Below, piece by piece: positions 11,622-19,489 of a stretch of 64,000 bases of DNA. The position numbers and the translations under genes were made by a program. Source of the stretch: Bradyrhizobium erythrophlei. Its GTDB lineage: Bacteria; Pseudomonadota; Alphaproteobacteria; Rhizobiales; Xanthobacteraceae. The DNA is taken from NCBI RefSeq assembly GCF_900129505.1, contig NZ_LT670818.1:1364001-1428000 (forward strand), in the 5' to 3' direction. Below the pieces are notes generated by a model. It ran no database searches. It worked only from the letters and a program-made list of their open reading frames with translations, and was not told the origin of the DNA. Positions within the stretch are counted from its first letter, which is position 1. Every line of letters starts with the position of its first letter.

Positions 11622-12593
11622 ATGGCAGGCGGGTTCTTCCGGGAATTGACGATCCGCCAGTTGCGCGCGCTGGCCACGGTCCATAAAAACAAATCGGTCA
11701 CCGCGGCCGCCAAACAGCTCCATCTCACGCAGCCCGCGGTCACGCTGCAGCTTCGCAACCTGCAGGCACTCGCAGGGTTGCCGCTGATTCAACGCAGCAG
11801 CGACGGCATGCTGCTGACGGATGCCGGGCGCGAGGTGCTGGCGCTCGCCAACCGCATCGAGACCGCGATCGCGGATTGCGAAACATCGCTGGCGATGATG
11901 GCTGGAAAAACCGCGGGCCGCGTCTCGATCGGGGCCGTCAGCACCGCGAAATATTTCGTCCCGTTCATGATCGCCGGATTTTCGAAGCGCCACCCGAACA
12001 TCGATGTCACCCTCTCGATCGGAAACCGGCAGGAGACCGGCACGGCCCTGCGCGGCTACGATCTCGACTTTGCGATCATGGGCCGGCCTCCGGCGGACAT
12101 CGACATGAACGTTCACCTGATCGGCGACCACCCCCACGTCATCGTCGCGCCGACCGGGCATCGCCTGGCACGCAAATCCCGCATCGCGCTGGGCGAGCTC
12201 GCGGGCGAAACGTTTCTGACGCGCGAGCCCGGATCGGGAACACGCGGCCTGATGGAGCAACTGTTCGAAACCGCCGGCATTCGTCCGAAAATCGGCCTGG
12301 CGATGAGCAGCAACGAGACCATCAAGCAGGCCGTGATCGCCGGCCTCGGGATTGCATTCATCTCCGCGCATACGGTCGCCTCCGAGCTCGACGAAGGACG
12401 CTTGGTCACGCTCGACGTCGACGGCCTTCCCGTGGTCCGGCAATGGTTCGTGCTGGCCCGCAAGGACAAGGTGCTATTGCCGCCGGCGCAGGCGATGCTC
12501 GATTTCCTCAGCGCCAAGGGCGCGCAGTTTCTTCCCCGCACCCATGGCCGGCTACGCCTGACCCGGCCATCGGTTCGCGCCAAACGCGGATGA
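11622..12593 (+). CDS. cbbR: CbbR, LysR-type activator of the cbb operon
   Basis: A 323-aa LysR-family regulator. The N-terminal winged helix is LTIRQLRALATVHKNKSVTA followed by AAKQLHLTQPAVTLQLRNLQ; the periplasmic-binding-like effector domain spans about 90-300. It is divergent from cbbF, the standard position of cbbR, and its family activates cbb transcription in response to metabolites such as RuBP. The ATG at 11622 is preferred over one four codons upstream (11610) because GGGGA lies about 6 nt before it. Confidence 0.92.
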   Translation: MAGGFFRELTIRQLRALATVHKNKSVTAAAKQLHLTQPAVTLQLRNLQALAGLPLIQRSSDGMLLTDAGREVLALANRIETAIADCETSLAMMAGKTAGRVSIGAVSTAKYFVPFMIAGFSKRHPNIDVTLSIGNRQETGTALRGYDLDFAIMGRPPADIDMNVHLIGDHPHVIVAPTGHRLARKSRIALGELAGETFLTREPGSGTRGLMEQLFETAGIRPKIGLAMSSNETIKQAVIAGLGIAFISAHTVASELDEGRLVTLDVDGLPVVRQWFVLARKDKVLLPPAQAMLDFLSAKGAQFLPRTHGRLRLTRPSVRAKRG

Positions 12594-12712
12594 AGTACTC
12601 CCGCCATGTCCGCGTTGCGTCTCCTTCCATCGCGTTGGCCAACGGAAGTCTGAGTTCATGCGCGCTCACCTGCAATTGACTCGTTTCCACGATTTCGTTC
12701 TAAGTCGCGACC

Positions 12713-14059
12713 ATGGTCGCATCTCAAACATCCGTCAGTTCGGCGCTGGGTCAGTTCGGTGCGGCCGCGCGCTGGGAGGATTTTTCGGCGACCGTGCAGC
12801 AGGCCACCCGGCGCTCGCTGCTCAACGGGCTCGCGACTGCCCTTTGCTCTGCGCGCGATCCGGTCGTCGCGGCGATGGTGCGCGCGCTGCGGCCGATCGC
12901 GGGGCCTGACCAGGCCATCCTGATCGGCCAGCGGCAGCGCATGGACGCGGCGAGCGCGGCGTTCGTCAATGCGGTCGCGATCAACCTGCTCGATTACGAC
13001 GACACCCATTTGCCGACGATCATCCACCCCACCGCGCCGGTGGCCTCCGCCGCGCTGGCGCTGGCGCAGTGGCGCGGCGGCACCGGTCGCGACGTGCTGG
13101 AGGCGTTCGCGATCGGCGGCGAAATCGCTTGCCGGATCGGACTGGCGGTATCGCCCGGGCACTACGCCCGCGGCTGGCACATCACCTCGACCTGCGGCGT
13201 GTTCGGAGCGGCAGCGGCGTCCGCCCGGCTGTTCCGGCTCGACGCGGATCGCTGCGCCGATGCGCTCGGGATCGCCGCAAGCCTGTCCTCTGGACTGGTC
13301 GAAAACCTGCCGACCGCTGCCAAGAACGCCAGCGTCGGCAATGCGGCGCGCGGCGGCATCGTGGCGGCGCTGCTCGCCGGCGAGGATCAGAACGCGGCCC
13401 TGGCCTCGATCGAGGGCCCGCTGGGCTGGGCGCGCGCGACCGGCGACCAGCCGGATATCACCGCGCTGATCGGCGAGCTCGGCACGCGCTGGGAGTTTGC
13501 GCGCAATACCTTCAAGCCGTATCCGGCCGGAATCGTGATGCATGCGGTGATCGATGCCTGCCTCGACCTGCGCGCGGCCCATGCGCTCGATCCGGCGCGG
13601 ATCGTCGCGATTACGGTCACCGGCGACGCCCTGCTGCTGGCGCGCGGCGACCGCCCTGTGTCCAACGCGCGCGACGCGCGCGTCAGCATCCATCATTGCG
13701 CCAGCGTGGCGCTGTTGTTCCGCGAAGCCGACATCAAGGAATTTTCCGAGACCGTGGTGTTCGATCCCGAAGTCGCTGCGCTGCGCGGCAAGGTGAAGGC
13801 CGAGCTTGACGCGACGATGCCGGTCGGCGCGGCCCGCGTCGACGTCACGCTGGCCGACGGCCGCAAACTGTCGCAGACCGTCGCCAGCGCCCGCGGCAGC
13901 CTGGAGCGGCCATTGTCGGATTCGGACATCGAAGCGAAGCTGCGCCGGCTCGCCGCTGGCGGCGGCACCGGTTGCGACGCCGGCCGCGTGATCGAAGCGG
14001 TGTGGACGCTCGAGCGCGACCCTGCCGGGCTCGACCGGCTGCTCGCCGCGCTCGCTTAA
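12713..14059 (+). CDS. MmgE/PrpD family protein (first copy)
   Basis: A 448-aa member of the MmgE/PrpD family, which includes 2-methylcitrate dehydratase, cis-aconitate decarboxylase and many dehydratase/isomerase-like proteins of unknown substrate. The alpha-helical N-terminal domain has IHPTAPVASAALALAQ and the segment HYARGWHITSTCGVFGAAAA, typical of the family. It is transcribed toward the catabolic gene cluster on the other strand, with an 18-bp gap to the SDR stop. A related protein is encoded at 22316-23737. The actual substrate is not evident. Confidence 0.8.
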   Translation: MVASQTSVSSALGQFGAAARWEDFSATVQQATRRSLLNGLATALCSARDPVVAAMVRALRPIAGPDQAILIGQRQRMDAASAAFVNAVAINLLDYDDTHLPTIIHPTAPVASAALALAQWRGGTGRDVLEAFAIGGEIACRIGLAVSPGHYARGWHITSTCGVFGAAAASARLFRLDADRCADALGIAASLSSGLVENLPTAAKNASVGNAARGGIVAALLAGEDQNAALASIEGPLGWARATGDQPDITALIGELGTRWEFARNTFKPYPAGIVMHAVIDACLDLRAAHALDPARIVAITVTGDALLLARGDRPVSNARDARVSIHHCASVALLFREADIKEFSETVVFDPEVAALRGKVKAELDATMPVGAARVDVTLADGRKLSQTVASARGSLERPLSDSDIEAKLRRLAAGGGTGCDAGRVIEAVWTLERDPAGLDRLLAALA

Positions 14060-14060
14060 C

Positions 14061-14076
14061 GTGAGACCGGTCTCAC
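14061..14076. repeat. Perfect 16-bp palindrome between convergent stop codons
   Basis: GTGAGACCGGTCTCAC fills nearly all of the 18-bp gap between the stops of the PrpD-family gene and the SDR gene. As RNA it could form a 6-bp stem with a CCGG loop from either strand. No T-run follows, so it is not a typical terminator. Confidence 0.6.
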
Positions 14077-14077
14077 T

Positions 14078-14869
14078 CTAAGCCGCCGACCAGCCGCCAT
14101 CGATCGGGATGACCGTGCCGGTGATGTCGCGCCCCGCCGGGCCGCACAGAAAGGCCACCGCGGCGCCGACGTCCTCGAGGCGGACGAACCGGCCGCTCGG
14201 CTGGCGTTGCTTCATGTAGTCGCGGGTGGCCTGCTCGCGCGAGATGCCGCGCGCTGCCGCCATGGCGTCGATCCGGTCGAGGATCGCCGGCGTCGACAGC
14301 GTTCCCGGACTGACGGCATTGCAGGTGATCCCGGTGCCGGCGGTCTCCAGCGCCACCGCCCGCGTCAAGCCGAGAATTCCGGTCTTGGTGGTGACGTAGT
14401 CGACGCGGCCCTCGGCGCCGCGCTGGCCGTAATGCGACGACATGTTGACGATGCGGCCGAAATCCGCGGCGCGCATTGCCGGCAGCGCCAGCCGGATGAT
14501 GTGGAACGGCGCCGTCAGATTGACGGCCAGCGAACGCTGCCAGTCCGCGGCGGAAAACTGCTCGATCGGCGCGAAGTGACGCACCACGGCGTTGTTGACG
14601 ATGATGTCCGGACCGCCGCACGCCTCGCACGCCACCGCCATCAGGCGTTCGATCCCGGCGAGTTCGGACAGATCTGCCTTGCAATAGACCACGGTGGTGC
14701 CGTGGCGGGCCTGCAGTGCGGCCCGCGCCGGCTCGACGGCTTCGGCACTGTCGAGGCCGTGCAGCACGATGTCATGTCCGGCAGCGGCGAGGCTCTCGGC
14801 CACCGCGTAGCCGAGACCGGCGCTGGAGCCGGTGACCAGGGCCGAGCGGCGCGTTGCGGCGCCCATCAT
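14078..14869 (-). CDS. SDR-family oxidoreductase, 3-hydroxybutyrate dehydrogenase-like
   Basis: A 263-aa classical short-chain dehydrogenase. The NAD(P) site is TGSSAGLGYAV (about 14-24). The catalytic Ser is in VNMSSHYG and the Tyr-Lys pair in YVTTKTG. The stretch ALETAGTGITCNAVSPG and the end GTVIPIDGGWS resemble 3-hydroxybutyrate dehydrogenases. The usual NNAG is NNAV here. The start overlaps the stop of the upstream lactonase gene by 4 bp. In context it probably oxidises a hydroxy-acid intermediate; the substrate is not determined. Confidence 0.85.
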   Translation of the reverse strand: MMGAATRRSALVTGSSAGLGYAVAESLAAAGHDIVLHGLDSAEAVEPARAALQARHGTTVVYCKADLSELAGIERLMAVACEACGGPDIIVNNAVVRHFAPIEQFSAADWQRSLAVNLTAPFHIIRLALPAMRAADFGRIVNMSSHYGQRGAEGRVDYVTTKTGILGLTRAVALETAGTGITCNAVSPGTLSTPAILDRIDAMAAARGISREQATRDYMKQRQPSGRFVRLEDVGAAVAFLCGPAGRDITGTVIPIDGGWSAA

Positions 14870-15693
14870 GCGCCCGCCACGCGCGGCGCGACATCGAGCC
14901 GGACCGCGATGCCGTCGAGTTCCGCCGACGGCGGCGGATAGATCGCCATCACCAGGGGATCGTGACCCGGCACGATGTGATCGTCGGTGTCGGCCAGCCG
15001 CCGCACCGTATCGAAGCCCTCCATCATATCGCCGACATGATAGACGGTGGGAAACGGCATGCCGCGGCGGATGTTGTCGTAATAGTGGCTGGCGTCGGAA
15101 GCGACCACCACCCATCCGCGCCGGGTCCAGACCCGCACGATCTGCAGGCCCGCCGAGTGTCCGCCGACCCGGTGCAAGGTGAGCCCCGACGCCAGTTCCG
15201 CAAAACCATCGTGGAAGGCGACGCGGTTGGCGTGGACATGCCGGACAAAGCCGACCACGTCTTCCACGTCGTAGGGATGTCGCAAATAGGGATGGCACAT
15301 GCAGCGGCCCGTCGCGTAGGCGATCTCGGCGTCCTGGGCGTGAAAGCGGGCGCGTGGAAAATCCCCCAGCGAGCCGGCGTGATCATAGTGAAGATGAGTG
15401 AGGATGACCTGATCGACGCTGGCGGGATCGATCCCGAGCGCGCGGACACCGTCGGCCGGCCGCCGCAGCATGGTGCGGCCACGCTCCGCCGCCGAGGTCG
15501 GGTTGAAGCCGGTGTCGATGACGTAGGTCCGGTCCGAGCGCCGCGCGACCCATACGAAATATTCCAGATCGGTCCCGGCATCGTGCAAATCCGCGCCGAT
15601 GAAATTGTCGGACGCCCGCCGGCCGGTATGCCGGCCGTAACGGATCGCGAACAGCTCGAACGGTTCGGGCGCGCCTGTCGGTGTTGTGGTCAT
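14866..15693 (-). CDS. Metallo-beta-lactamase-fold hydrolase, N-acyl homoserine lactonase-like
   Basis: A 275-aa protein with the dinuclear zinc signature THLHYDHAG (H-x-H-x-D-H), a further His in VGGHSAGLQ, the bridging Asp in VVASDASHYYDN, and a His in VPGHDP. These fit the AHL-lactonase branch of the metallo-beta-lactamase superfamily. Because it is translationally coupled to a dehydrogenase and lies in a catabolic operon, hydrolysis of a metabolic lactone is a more likely role than quorum quenching, but this is inference. The start at 15693 (MTTTPTGAPE) has AGGAG 8 nt upstream. Confidence 0.82.
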   Translation of the reverse strand: MTTTPTGAPEPFELFAIRYGRHTGRRASDNFIGADLHDAGTDLEYFVWVARRSDRTYVIDTGFNPTSAAERGRTMLRRPADGVRALGIDPASVDQVILTHLHYDHAGSLGDFPRARFHAQDAEIAYATGRCMCHPYLRHPYDVEDVVGFVRHVHANRVAFHDGFAELASGLTLHRVGGHSAGLQIVRVWTRRGWVVVASDASHYYDNIRRGMPFPTVYHVGDMMEGFDTVRRLADTDDHIVPGHDPLVMAIYPPPSAELDGIAVRLDVAPRVAGA

Positions 15694-15771
15694 GAGACTG
15701 CTCCTGCGGGCCAAGGCGTCCGTTCCGCCGGTGACGCGGCGGAACGGACGCAAGTAGCGCGTGCGCTGCGC

Positions 15772-16164
15772 TCAGCCGCCCTTGGTTTCCGCGTCGACCT
15801 GGGCGAACACCTCGCGCGCGGTGCGGAAGGAATCCGCGCCGGCCGGAACCCCGCAATAGATCGCGACCTGGAGGAAGATCTCGCGGATCTCGTCCTTGCT
15901 GACGCCGTTCTTGAGCGCGCCTTTGAGGTGCATCCGCAGTTCGTGGTTGCGGTTGAGCGCGCTCAGCATGGCGAGATTCAGCATGCTGCGGGTCTTGCGC
16001 GACAGGCCGTCGCGGCCCCAGACGTAACCCCAGCAGTATTCGGTGGTCAGCTCCTGCATCGGCATGTTGAAGTCGTCGGCGCTCTCGAACGACTTCTCGA
16101 CGAATTCCTTGCCGAGCACGTCCTTGCGGATGGCCAGACCACGATCGAAGATTTCCTTGCTCAT
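15772..16164 (-). CDS. Carboxymuconolactone decarboxylase family protein
   Basis: A 130-aa protein of the CMD/AhpD-like fold. It resembles the PcaC branch (gamma-carboxymuconolactone decarboxylase of the protocatechuate pathway): MSKEIFDRGLAIRKDVLG at the start and the core LNLAMLSALNRNHELRMHL, then CGVPAGADSF. True PcaC sits in pca operons; here the neighbours are an importer and a lactonase-like gene, so a related decarboxylation or lactone-isomer step on another compound is possible. It lacks the CxxC of peroxidatic AhpD proteins. Confidence 0.82.
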   Translation of the reverse strand: MSKEIFDRGLAIRKDVLGKEFVEKSFESADDFNMPMQELTTEYCWGYVWGRDGLSRKTRSMLNLAMLSALNRNHELRMHLKGALKNGVSKDEIREIFLQVAIYCGVPAGADSFRTAREVFAQVDAETKGG

Positions 16165-16217
16165 CGGTTTTTCCTTGGTTGAGATTCAAACGTCCGTCCG
16201 CTCGCGGCGGACGGTTT

Positions 16218-17453
16218 TCAGCGCTTCGGCCAGAACGGCTCGGCGACCGCGAGCTTCTGGGGGAAGACGGTGACGGGGATACCCTGCTGCCACTGCACGA
16301 CGGTCATCTCGGCGTCGACACGCCGGCCCTTGTCGTCGAACTTGAGCAGGCCGCCGGGATAGTATTTCGACGGGCCGCCATCCATGGTCCGCAGCGCGTC
16401 GGCGACGGCGACCTTGTCGGCCTTGCCGGCCTTCTCCAGCGCCTCCTTGATCAGCCACATGTCGCCATAGGTCGAGATCGCGTTCTGGGTCATCCAGGGT
16501 TCGTTGAAGCGGGCCTTGAGTTCCTTCACCAGGTCTTCGTGCCCCTTGGTCGCCCAGCTGCCGACGCAGGTGATCACCCCCTGCAGCAATTCCGGACTGA
16601 TGGTCTGCAGAATGTCCGGCTCGGCAATGGCGATGCCGAACGAGATGGTGGGAATGCGGCCCTGGCCGAGGCCGAACTCGTTCATTTTTTCCAGGATCAG
16701 CTTGCCGTCGGAAATCACCGTCGGCAGGAAGAACAACAGATCGGGCTTGGCCGCGCGCACCTTCTGGACCAGCGGCGTCGCGTCGGACAAGGGCGGCGTG
16801 AAGGTCTCGTCCATCACCAGTTCGAGACCGAGCTCCTTGAGCAGGCCCTCGCGCATCGGCTTTACCGAAGCGACCGACGCACCGGTATTGTCGCCGATGA
16901 TCGCCACCGTCTTCGGACGCTTGCCGGAGGCGCCTTCCGCCAGCTTCATGATCAGCGGCAGCGCCTGCCGCGCCTGCGACGCCGCGGTGGCCGAGGTCTG
17001 AAACACGTATTTGAAGCCACGCTCGGTGATCAGGTCGGAGTAGGACAAGGTCAGGACCGGCAGCTGCGCCCGCTCCGTCACCTCGGTCACCGCAAGGGTG
17101 AACGAGCTAAGATAGGCGCCGCTGGCCGCGACCAGATCGGTCTCCTGCGCCACCATGCGCTGCGCCGCGTTCTTGGCCTTCTCGGTGGTGTCGCCGCAGT
17201 CGATCACCACCAGCTTGAGCTTGGCGCCGCCGAGCGCCTTGACCCCGCCGGCGGAATTGATGTGGTCGACCGCCATTTCGGCGCCCATGCGCATCACCGC
17301 GCCAGGCCGCGCATAAAGCCCGGACAGGGGCACCAGCAGCCCGATCTTGACGTCCGAGGCAGCTTGCGCGAACGCGCGCGGCGCGGCGAGACCGAGCGCG
17401 GTGGCGGCAAGCAGCGTACGCCGCGTCAGCGCGAGCGAAGTGTGGTCGGTCAT
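16218..17453 (-). CDS. ABC transporter substrate-binding protein, Liv type (copy 2 of a tandem pair)
   Basis: A 411-aa periplasmic binding protein of the branched-chain amino acid/amide/organic acid family (LivK-like, type I fold). The N-terminus has a twin-arginine signal (TRRTLLAA), so it is probably Tat-exported. The mature part starts near DVKIGLLVPLSGLYARPG. It is exactly as long as, and closely similar to, its neighbour at 17503-18738, which points to tandem duplication. GGAGGG precedes the start at 17453. It belongs to the importer encoded just upstream. Confidence 0.9.
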   Translation of the reverse strand: MTDHTSLALTRRTLLAATALGLAAPRAFAQAASDVKIGLLVPLSGLYARPGAVMRMGAEMAVDHINSAGGVKALGGAKLKLVVIDCGDTTEKAKNAAQRMVAQETDLVAASGAYLSSFTLAVTEVTERAQLPVLTLSYSDLITERGFKYVFQTSATAASQARQALPLIMKLAEGASGKRPKTVAIIGDNTGASVASVKPMREGLLKELGLELVMDETFTPPLSDATPLVQKVRAAKPDLLFFLPTVISDGKLILEKMNEFGLGQGRIPTISFGIAIAEPDILQTISPELLQGVITCVGSWATKGHEDLVKELKARFNEPWMTQNAISTYGDMWLIKEALEKAGKADKVAVADALRTMDGGPSKYYPGGLLKFDDKGRRVDAEMTVVQWQQGIPVTVFPQKLAVAEPFWPKR

Positions 17454-17502
17454 GATTCCCTCCGGGGTGTTGGCTCTTTTTGGGTTTGATCGCTCATCAT
17501 GC

Positions 17503-18738
17503 TCAGCTGCGTTTCGGCCAGAACGGCGCCGCGACGGCGAGATCCTTCGGATAGACGGTGACCGGCACGCCGTTCTGCCATTGCACGATGACGACGCCCG
17601 CCCCGACCCGGCGGCCTTTTTCGTCGAACTTGAGAATGCCGCCGGGATAATATTTGGCCGGCCCCGCATCGAGCGCGTGCAGCGCGTCCGACACCGCGGC
17701 GCGGTCGGCCTTGCCGGCCTTTTCCAGCGCCTCCTTGATCAGCCACATGTCGCCGTAAGTGGAGACCACGTTCTGGGTCATCCACGGCTCCTTGTATTTC
17801 GCCTTGACGTCGGCGAGCAGCTTTTCCTGCCCTTTCACGCCCCAGTTGGCGACGATGGTCATGATGCCCTGCACCACTTCTGGCGTGACGCTCTGCAGCA
17901 TGTCCGGTTCGGCGATGGTGATGCTGAAGGAGATGGTGGGGATGCGGCCCTGACCGAGACCGAATTCGTTCATCTTCTCGAGCCCCAGCTTCGCATCGGA
18001 AATCGCATTCGGCATGAACAGGAACAGGTCCGGGCGGGTCGAGCGGACCTGCTGGATGATCGAGGTCGCGTCCGCCAGCGGCGGCGTCCACACCTCGTCC
18101 ATGACAAGCTGCAGCCCGAGTTTCGGGAACAGTTTCTCCTTCAGCGCCTTGGCGGTCGCAATCGAGGTCGCGGTGTTGTCCATCGCGATGGCGACGGTCT
18201 TCGGCCGCTTGCCGGAGGCGGCCTCGGCCAGCTCCATCAGTTGCGGCAGGCCCTGCTCCGACTGCGATCCCGCGGTCGCCGCGGTCTGGAAGATATGGCG
18301 GAAGCCGCGGTCGGTCAGCAGATCGGAATAGGACAGTGTCAACAGCGGCAGGCCGGCGCGCTCGGTGACTTCGCTGACCGCAAGCGTGAACGAGCTGAGA
18401 TAGGAACCCGTCGCGGCGACGAGATCGGTTTCCTGCGCGACCATGCGCTGCGCCGCGTTCTTGGCCTTCTCGACGGTGTCGCCGCAGTCGAGCGTCACCA
18501 GTTCGAGCTTGGCGCCGCCGAGCGCCTTGATGCCGCCGCCGGCGTTGACGTCGGCGATGCCGAGCTCGGCACCCATCTTCATCACAGCGCCGGGCCGCGC
18601 GTACAGCCCCGACAGCGGCACGATCAGCCCGACCTTGACGTTGGCCGGCGCCTGCGCCCGCGCGACCCCGGTCAATCCGATGGCGGCGGCCCCGCCCAGC
18701 AGCGTGCGCCGATTGAGAGAAGTGATGCGGTCGGTCAT
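17503..18738 (-). CDS. ABC transporter substrate-binding protein, Liv type (copy 1 of a tandem pair)
   Basis: A 411-aa periplasmic binding protein with a twin-arginine signal (NRRTLLGGAA), paralogous to the protein at 16218-17453; shared blocks include LIVPLSGLYARPGAVM-type, KNAAQRMVAQETDLVAA and WMTQN-VSTYGDMWLIKEALE. The two copies share most of their residues but differ in the middle domain, so they may bind related ligands with different preference. It follows the ATPase gene by 43 bp. Only one permease set is present, so both proteins probably share it. Confidence 0.9.
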   Translation of the reverse strand: MTDRITSLNRRTLLGGAAAIGLTGVARAQAPANVKVGLIVPLSGLYARPGAVMKMGAELGIADVNAGGGIKALGGAKLELVTLDCGDTVEKAKNAAQRMVAQETDLVAATGSYLSSFTLAVSEVTERAGLPLLTLSYSDLLTDRGFRHIFQTAATAGSQSEQGLPQLMELAEAASGKRPKTVAIAMDNTATSIATAKALKEKLFPKLGLQLVMDEVWTPPLADATSIIQQVRSTRPDLFLFMPNAISDAKLGLEKMNEFGLGQGRIPTISFSITIAEPDMLQSVTPEVVQGIMTIVANWGVKGQEKLLADVKAKYKEPWMTQNVVSTYGDMWLIKEALEKAGKADRAAVSDALHALDAGPAKYYPGGILKFDEKGRRVGAGVVIVQWQNGVPVTVYPKDLAVAAPFWPKRS

Positions 18739-18781
18739 TGCGTTTCCTCCGGTTGATCAACTTTTTGCGGTTTCGCTTGAT

Positions 18782-19489
18782 TTACATTCCGAGATAGGCC
18801 TGCCTGACGCGATCGTCGGCGCGCAGCATCTCCTTGTTGCCATCGAGCACCACCCGGCCCGCCTCCAGCACATAGCCGTGATCGGCGGATTCGAGCGCCT
18901 CGGCGACGCGCTGCTCGACCAGCAGGATCGTCAGCCGGGTCTGGGCGCGGATCTCGATCAGCTTTTCGAAAATGAAATCGGCGATGGCCGGCGCCAATCC
19001 CATCGACGGCTCGTCGAGCATCAACAGCTTCGGCGCCGACGCCAGCCCGCGCCCGATCGCCACCATCTGCTGCTCGCCACCGGACAGCGTGCCGGCGAAT
19101 TGATGACGCCGCTCGGCCAGCACCGGCAGCAGCGTGAAGATGCGCTCGATGTTGTCCTTCCAGGCGCGGCGGCCAGCCTCGGTGAATGCACCCATCTCCA
19201 GGTTCTCCATCACCGAGAGCGAGGGAAACACCTGGCGGCCTTCCGGCACATGGGCGATGCCGAGATGCGGCCGCGCCGCCGCCGGGATCTTCAGGAGATC
19301 GACGCCTTCGAAATGGATGGCGCCGGCGCTCGGCTGCACGATGCCGGAGATCGTCTTGAACAGCGTGGTCTTGCCGGCGCCGTTCGGTCCGACGATCGCG
19401 ACGAATTGCCCGGCCTCGACGGTAATCGACACGTCGTTCAGCACCGGCAGCACCGAGTAGCCGGCACAAATGCCTTCAAGCCTGAGCAT
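18782..19489 (-). CDS. ABC transporter ATP-binding protein, LivF type
   Basis: A 235-aa ATPase of the high-affinity branched-chain amino acid transporter family. Walker A is GPNGAGKTT (about 36-44), the ABC signature LSGGEQQ, and Walker B LLMLDEPSMGLAP. The start MLRLEGICAGY at 19489 overlaps the end of the upstream fused livMG-like gene by 14 bp, indicating coupling. It forms the importer with the fused permease-ATPase, the LivH-like permease and the two binding proteins downstream. Confidence 0.92.
   Translation of the reverse strand: MLRLEGICAGYSVLPVLNDVSITVEAGQFVAIVGPNGAGKTTLFKTISGIVQPSAGAIHFEGVDLLKIPAAARPHLGIAHVPEGRQVFPSLSVMENLEMGAFTEAGRRAWKDNIERIFTLLPVLAERRHQFAGTLSGGEQQMVAIGRGLASAPKLLMLDEPSMGLAPAIADFIFEKLIEIRAQTRLTILLVEQRVAEALESADHGYVLEAGRVVLDGNKEMLRADDRVRQAYLGM

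Noticed and set aside
14866..15693. Quorum-quenching AHL lactonase as the main role
   Set aside because: The fold and metal motif fit, but the operon is catabolic and no luxI/luxR genes are in the window; a metabolic lactone is more likely.
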